Positions 59,324 through 64,000 of a DNA stretch of 64,000 nucleotides are shown in pieces. The notes beneath the pieces are model-generated. The model saw only the letters and a list, made by a program, of their open reading frames with translations. It did not search any database and was not told where the DNA came from. Every line of letters starts with the position of its first letter. The first letter of the stretch is position 1. The translations under genes and the position numbers were made by a program. Origin of the DNA: Heterostelium album PN500 (Eukaryota; Evosea; Eumycetozoa; Acytosteliales; Acytosteliaceae); contig NW_008805092.1 in the NCBI RefSeq assembly GCF_000004825.1, positions 558,001 to 622,000 of the forward strand, given 5' to 3'.

Positions 59324-61561
59324 TTAGTTTAAAAGTAAAAAAAAAGTTGAACAAAACAATATAAATAAAAAAAGTTGGTAGTTTAGGTTGAGGTTGGATG
59401 CGGAGGATGGTGAGGTTTTAACGAGCTTCTTGGGGAAGAATTGTTTGCAGTCACACGCTCTTGGTAGATCAAAGTTTGGAATACCTTTACAATTGGTATT
59501 GCTGACGATCTGGTTGTTGGAGGTGTTGAAACACACCATGTTTTGCCAGACGCTGTTGGGATCGAACGACTCGGAGTACGAGAATGACAGCTCCTCGTGG
59601 TGACTCGATGATTCTTCTTCGTCGCTCGAATCTTTCTCTTTGGATTTCGAGTCGGAACTCTGGTATTGTCGGTAGCATAGCGGTTCACAAGGCTCCCAGT
59701 CCCAACGAACACGACTGCAGAATGGCTGTCCTTTGCATGGACGTGAGGTGGTTGGTGGTGGCGCGACACACAGTGAGCTGTCGACGACACGCCACACCGA
59801 TGAATCGATACACTGGATCATACGCTGCTGCGTTCCGTCTCCACACGAACTGGAGCAACCGTACCACTCTGTGACATCCCAATGGTATTCCTCCTTGCAC
59901 GGCTCGACAGCACAGAGTTTCTGCGAGGTCGGCTGTTTGTCCAGACACTTGGTGTCGTTTGTTACCGCGCCAAACTGGTCGACACAATACACCTGACGTT
60001 TCTGTACACCGGATCCACAGATTTGGTCGCACTCTGACCAGGTGGAACCAACGACCCATTGTGGATCGTCGGTGAGACAAGTATCGTTTTTGGTGATGGT
60101 GGTGTTGGTGCAGATACGCTCTCTGGGTGGTGTAAAGCCAGGACATTGTGTTTCGTTGATGGTGGTGTTGAACGCCTGTGAAATGCAAGTGACATTACGA
60201 TGTTGCATTGAACATGTAGCTTCCCGGGTGCAGTTGGACCACTCGCCAATTCTCCATTTTCCAACGTCACAATTGTGGTCGTCGACCTTACCGAATCCAA
60301 CTCTTGCATTCTCTTGATCGAAAATAACAAGATATTGACGAAGGAGCGGTGTTCCCAACACCATGTTATAGTCGAGCGATTCAACCATACCCGGACATAC
60401 ATTTGGTCCTTCGATGAGCAAGTAGCCCGGTACGGCATTCAGCTCGATATAGGAAGTTCCACGGTCGGAAGCGAATTGAATACGGAACTTTGGGAGCAAC
60501 TCATTGATTTCATCGTCGGTCATTCCAGCCATTGGATTGAGCACACAGTTCTTTTCAATGAAGAAACGCGAGGTGAAAAACTTTGAGAACGTCTTGATGC
60601 TGGTGAGCAGCTGGAGTGTCTGATGGAAGACGGCCGATGGCACGTGAAGGAATGGCGTACGGGTATCGATTCTTGTGGTCCAAACGAAATCTTTCACTTG
60701 GTAGAGAGTACGGTCACCGACATAGACATTCTTGATGCTGATACTGTAGGTGGTGTCTTGCATCGGTGCAGTGGCAATCTCCTTGTCAACAATTCGAGTG
60801 TCGAAACCACCCATCCAAATACGTGGATTCGCTTTACAGAGGTTGATAGCAAATACTTGTTCTACGTTGTTGAACGCTGCGTACTGAGTGATGTAACCGG
60901 ATTCCTCACGATTGAAACCAAGACCAAGAATTCCAGTTGCTTTAATAGCCGATGCCTCACAATGTGGTTGTGACCATGGTTTAGATTGAGTCGTAATCGT
61001 ATTAAACAAATAATTATTTTTCGATGTTGAATTATCAAGTGATATTTTATCTGAAACTTGATTACTTTTTTTTCAATAAAAAAAAGAATTAGAAAATTTC
61101 AGTAAATAAATTATATTATAATTTCCAATTATATATATATATATTATTACTTACGCAATATAAGAAGTTCCATCATTATATTCACCAGTCAGAGCAGTAC
61201 CTTGAATAACTGAACCGGTTCCAGGTTTATAGATACCTTTCATTTGAAGACATCCAGCTGTGCAAACTTCGGATGCGATTGAGGTAGCTGTATTTTGAGT
61301 ATCAAGAATTAATCTTATATCATTTTGATCTCCAACTCTTGATTTAGTTCCATACTTTTTTATAATTATCAATTAATAATTTTATAGTATTTAATATTTT
61401 ACTTTAATTTTAATACTTACAGCTACATATGGACAATAGTTACCGATTGACAATATTGGATATAGTGGAAAACTTTTAACATTATTGGTTTTGTATGAAT
61501 TTATTTTATCTATGTATAAACATGATAATATAATCAAATAAATAAATAGATATTTAATCAT
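59324..61561 (-). CDS. Secreted or membrane-anchored pepsin-fold protein with altered active-site triads and three thrombospondin type-1 repeats
   Basis: Three exons, complement(59324-61064, 61155-61354, 61421-61561); 2082 nt, 693 residues. Signal peptide MIKYLFIYLIILSCLYI. The next ~380 residues follow the A1 aspartic protease pattern: a first Asp motif LILDTQNTATS, then GILGLGFN, WMGGFD, a second Asp motif RIDTRTPFLHVPSAVF, and LGTPLLRQYLVIFDQENARVGF. In active pepsins the two motifs are D-T/S-G; here they read DTQ and DTR, so both glycines are lost while both Asp remain. Three thrombospondin type-1 modules follow (WRIGEWSNCTREATC; WSECDQICGSGVQKRQVYC; WYGCSSSCGDGTQQRMIQC). A Cys-containing Ser-rich region and a C-terminal hydrophobic stretch (LFLFILFCSTFFLLLN) suggest a GPI anchor or TM. 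Probably extracellular; catalytic ability is doubtful. Confidence 0.82.
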
Positions 61562-62824
61562 GTTTGTGAAATATTTTTTAAATAAATAGAAAAAAAATAA
61601 GATATATATATAAAAGTTTAGAAATATTTTATAATTTAAAATACTTATATATTTAGTTCATATAGTTGTATTTTAGTTTTTTAATGTTTTTTGTTAAAGT
61701 ATTTGGAGTCTTGTTGAAGAATGAAGAATGAATGAAAAGAGTAATTAAAATATAAATAGATTGATGAAATCAGTAGTCAATAGAATAGATACACGGTTTG
61801 AACAGAACAAAACAGATATAAATTATAATTTATAGATTGGTTTTTGATGTTGTTTAAGACTACTCCAACTAACAAAAACAATAATCAGAAACCCAACTCT
61901 TGTATCCAAAAACAACATTAACATTGGTCATGAAATTCGAATTTACAAAGTTGATCAAATTAATATTACTAATTGTGGGTTATCTTTGTTTGATATTCTA
62001 ATCATTCATTTTAATATTGGTTGTTGTAGTTGTTGGGTTATAACAATTTTGGTTTGACCATCAGTTATTATTACTTGTCAATTGACAGACAAGACATTCC
62101 TTCTATTGATCATATGATGATTTGAATCTATTTGATGTTAATATTGGTATTTTCGATAGATAGTAAATTCAATATTATCATTTCATTTATTAGATGAGTT
62201 AAGTAAGTTAAGTATTATAAAAATTATTATTATATACTAAAGTGAATGGGAGAGAGAGAGGTAGTAGATTCATGATTTGATTTGATTTCAGTATATCTTA
62301 TTTACTATCTATCTGTTTTAATTCACTATCTATTTGATTTACAATTATCTTTATATAGATAGTGATGATAAATGTTATACACTAATATATATAATATTAG
62401 TTTTGAGTGTGTTCACAATAACCACACTCATTACATCATTTAGAATTTAAACACCCACAAACACAAACAAACACACAACACAAAGCAATAATAACAAGTT
62501 ATTTTTATTGATGAATGTTGTTGGGTTATGATACTTATTCAATCTTATTTACAAATATTTGATGTTATATATCTAATATATTATTATAGTTAATAGTACA
62601 GGTCATTAAACTGACTTGTGAAAGTCGTCTGTTTATAAATATAAAGTTGTGTTTTAAATAAAAATGATAATAATAATAATTTAATGATTTTAAATACTTT
62701 TTTTTAGTTTATTTGAAAGTAAAAAGTATAATATTAAAACTTCTTTTATTAATACATTATTATTATATGATATGTTCAGTTATTTTGTTATAGATCTATT
62801 ATTATTATTATTAATATCGATATA
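61562..62824. other. Intergenic region
   Basis: AT-rich, no exon. Should contain the promoter of the pepsin-like/TSP1 gene (left) and the 3' UTR of the ACTMAP-like gene (right). GAGAGAGAG at about 62251 and CACAAACACAAACAAACACAC near 62457 are the only simple repeats noticed. Confidence 0.55.
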
Positions 62825-64000
62825 TTATTGATTATTTAATTTATTATACAAAAATATCCATTTGTTCCTTAGATTATCTAATCTAGCTGGTATGATCCAT
62901 CTATTCTCAGCAAGTCTTTGTGGATCTGGTGTTTCTAAATTTGAATTCGAGTCTCTAAGAACTGTGTACTCCCACAATGCCATTACCTTACTTTTTGGAT
63001 GTTGACAAATCAAAAAGATATCATCTACATCTAAATCAATTGAAACTGATTCTAAACTATTATTACTATTATCTTGATTTTCATTTATACCATCATCATC
63101 ATCATTCATTGTATTAAATATTAAATGTTCATTTACAGATAATGATGATGATCTTCTATTGTTATCATTTATATAGTTCATCGTCAATATTGGATTGTTG
63201 TTACTACTACCACTACTATTACTTCTATTCCATTTAACATTGATATTATTGATATTATTAATACCACTGTTGTTATTATCATTATTGATATTTGAAGTTG
63301 GTATGATGAAACCTACTATTACAGCCCAATGAGGTCTGTAACCTTTGAGGTTGGAAGGTCGCCAATTCTTTTCTGCATCATAAGGTATCAGAATCGGTAG
63401 ATTAGCAGAGAGGTGTCGAAGTATTGAGATAGGTGTTGGATTTTCAATGACAGATGATTCCACCAAACCACTGAAATAGCTATTTGCAACCGATGAAAGA
63501 TCATTCGCTGAGAACATCTCACCTTCCTTTGAATAGCCACGATCTATCGCTATCTTTAATAAATCTACTGAGCTCTCTAAGAATTGTCTTTGTAGTAGGT
63601 GTTCAACTGCACACCTTAATGCAACCAACCCACAACTAAATATGTAGATAATAGATATCAATCAATCATAATCGTTAAGGTTAGTGCAATGCATTAACTT
63701 TTAAAGATCAATAAAATATTAAAAAAAAAAAAAACTTACTTGTATGCACTCTGTAATCTATATTTATAATCAATAGGTAATGATATAATCCATTTATATG
63801 ATGTGGAATCAACGTTTATGTTACAGTTTTTATTATTATTACATCTTAAGCTATTATTATATTAGGTATCATTTTAAATGTTAGTTTTAGTAAGTTGTTT
63901 GTCATTCATCAACAACATATCATTACACTTAACTTACAATAGTATTGAATTCAATAAAAGTGGTAGCTTTCTTTTGACATCTGGTATGTTAAGTTCATGT
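62825..64000 (-). CDS. Actin maturation protease (ACTMAP/C19orf54, UPF0692) homologue, 5' end beyond window
   Basis: Visible exons, complement(62825-63635, 63740-63850, 63938->64000), with phases consistent across both introns; the start lies beyond 64000. The join at 63635/63740 gives LQSAYNCGLVALRCAVEHL, matching the catalytic-Cys block (CGLVAL) of ACTMAP. Further blocks agree: GYSKEGEMFSANDLSSVA, LILIPYD-type LPILIPYDAEKN, and the His block KGYRPHWAVIVGFI. ACTMAP removes the N-terminal acetylated Met/Cys from new actin. A low-complexity Asn/Ser insert (about 130 residues) sits between the HWAVI block and the conserved C-terminus (VFLICQHPKSK-like FLICQHPKSKVMALWEY, NRWIIPA). A single-copy gene of this type would serve the many dictyostelid actins. 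Confidence 0.82.

Overview
The window reads as nuclear DNA of a dictyostelid social amoeba. Intergenic DNA is extremely AT-rich, exons are full of Asn, Gln and Ser runs, and introns are short (about 50-100 bp) with GTAAGT/GTATGT donors and TAG acceptors. The gene set fits too: Dictyostelium-type ABC1 kinase, PTEN, hybrid histidine kinase, IPT/TIG adhesion protein and duplicated Fe-SOD. Coding GC looks higher than in D. discoideum, so a Heterostelium/Polysphondylium- or Cavenderia-like species is my guess, not something I can prove. Exons were joined by hand from splice signals and family similarity.

Left part (1-9.2 kb, all +): a mitochondrial-type ABC1/ADCK kinase with a huge Gln-rich N-terminus, a PTEN phosphatase continuing into five LIM domains, and ribosomal protein eL37 whose ATG is an exon of its own. 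From 9.2 to 19.5 kb there is a gene desert, C-rich and G-poor on the + strand over its last ~8 kb, leading to a tandem CCCH (tristetraprolin-like) mRNA-decay factor. Next comes an unusual NYN-nuclease / winged-helix / glycogen-binding (CBM48) gene.

Middle (25.2-30.4 kb): a tandem duplication of about 2.6 kb. Each unit holds the last ~70 bp of the NYN/CBM48 gene, a two-exon Fe superoxide dismutase on the - strand, and a decayed Crinkler-like NTPase fragment. The SOD copies differ almost only at amino-acid-changing sites while their intron is identical. Unit 1 also carries a tRNA-derived SINE-like insertion for which unit 2 preserves the empty site. A 2397-residue C-type-lectin/IPT/EGF transmembrane protein follows (31.1-38.4 kb).

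Right part (38.7-64 kb, all -): MINDY deubiquitinase, mitochondrial GABA aminotransferase, a CHASE hybrid histidine kinase built like plant cytokinin receptors, a 5 kb gene-poor stretch, a Pumilio protein, an unrecognised protein, mitochondrial uS10, a pepsin-fold protein with altered active-site motifs fused to thrombospondin repeats, and the 3' part of an actin-maturation protease homologue running off the right edge. A 265-bp sequence occurs identically in the two large gene deserts (10.1 kb and 51.6 kb) and is unexplained.

The genes do not form one pathway. Recurrent themes are post-transcriptional control (CCCH factor, Pumilio, NYN protein), developmental signalling (PTEN, histidine kinase) and cell-surface recognition (IPT protein, pepsin-like/TSP1 protein).
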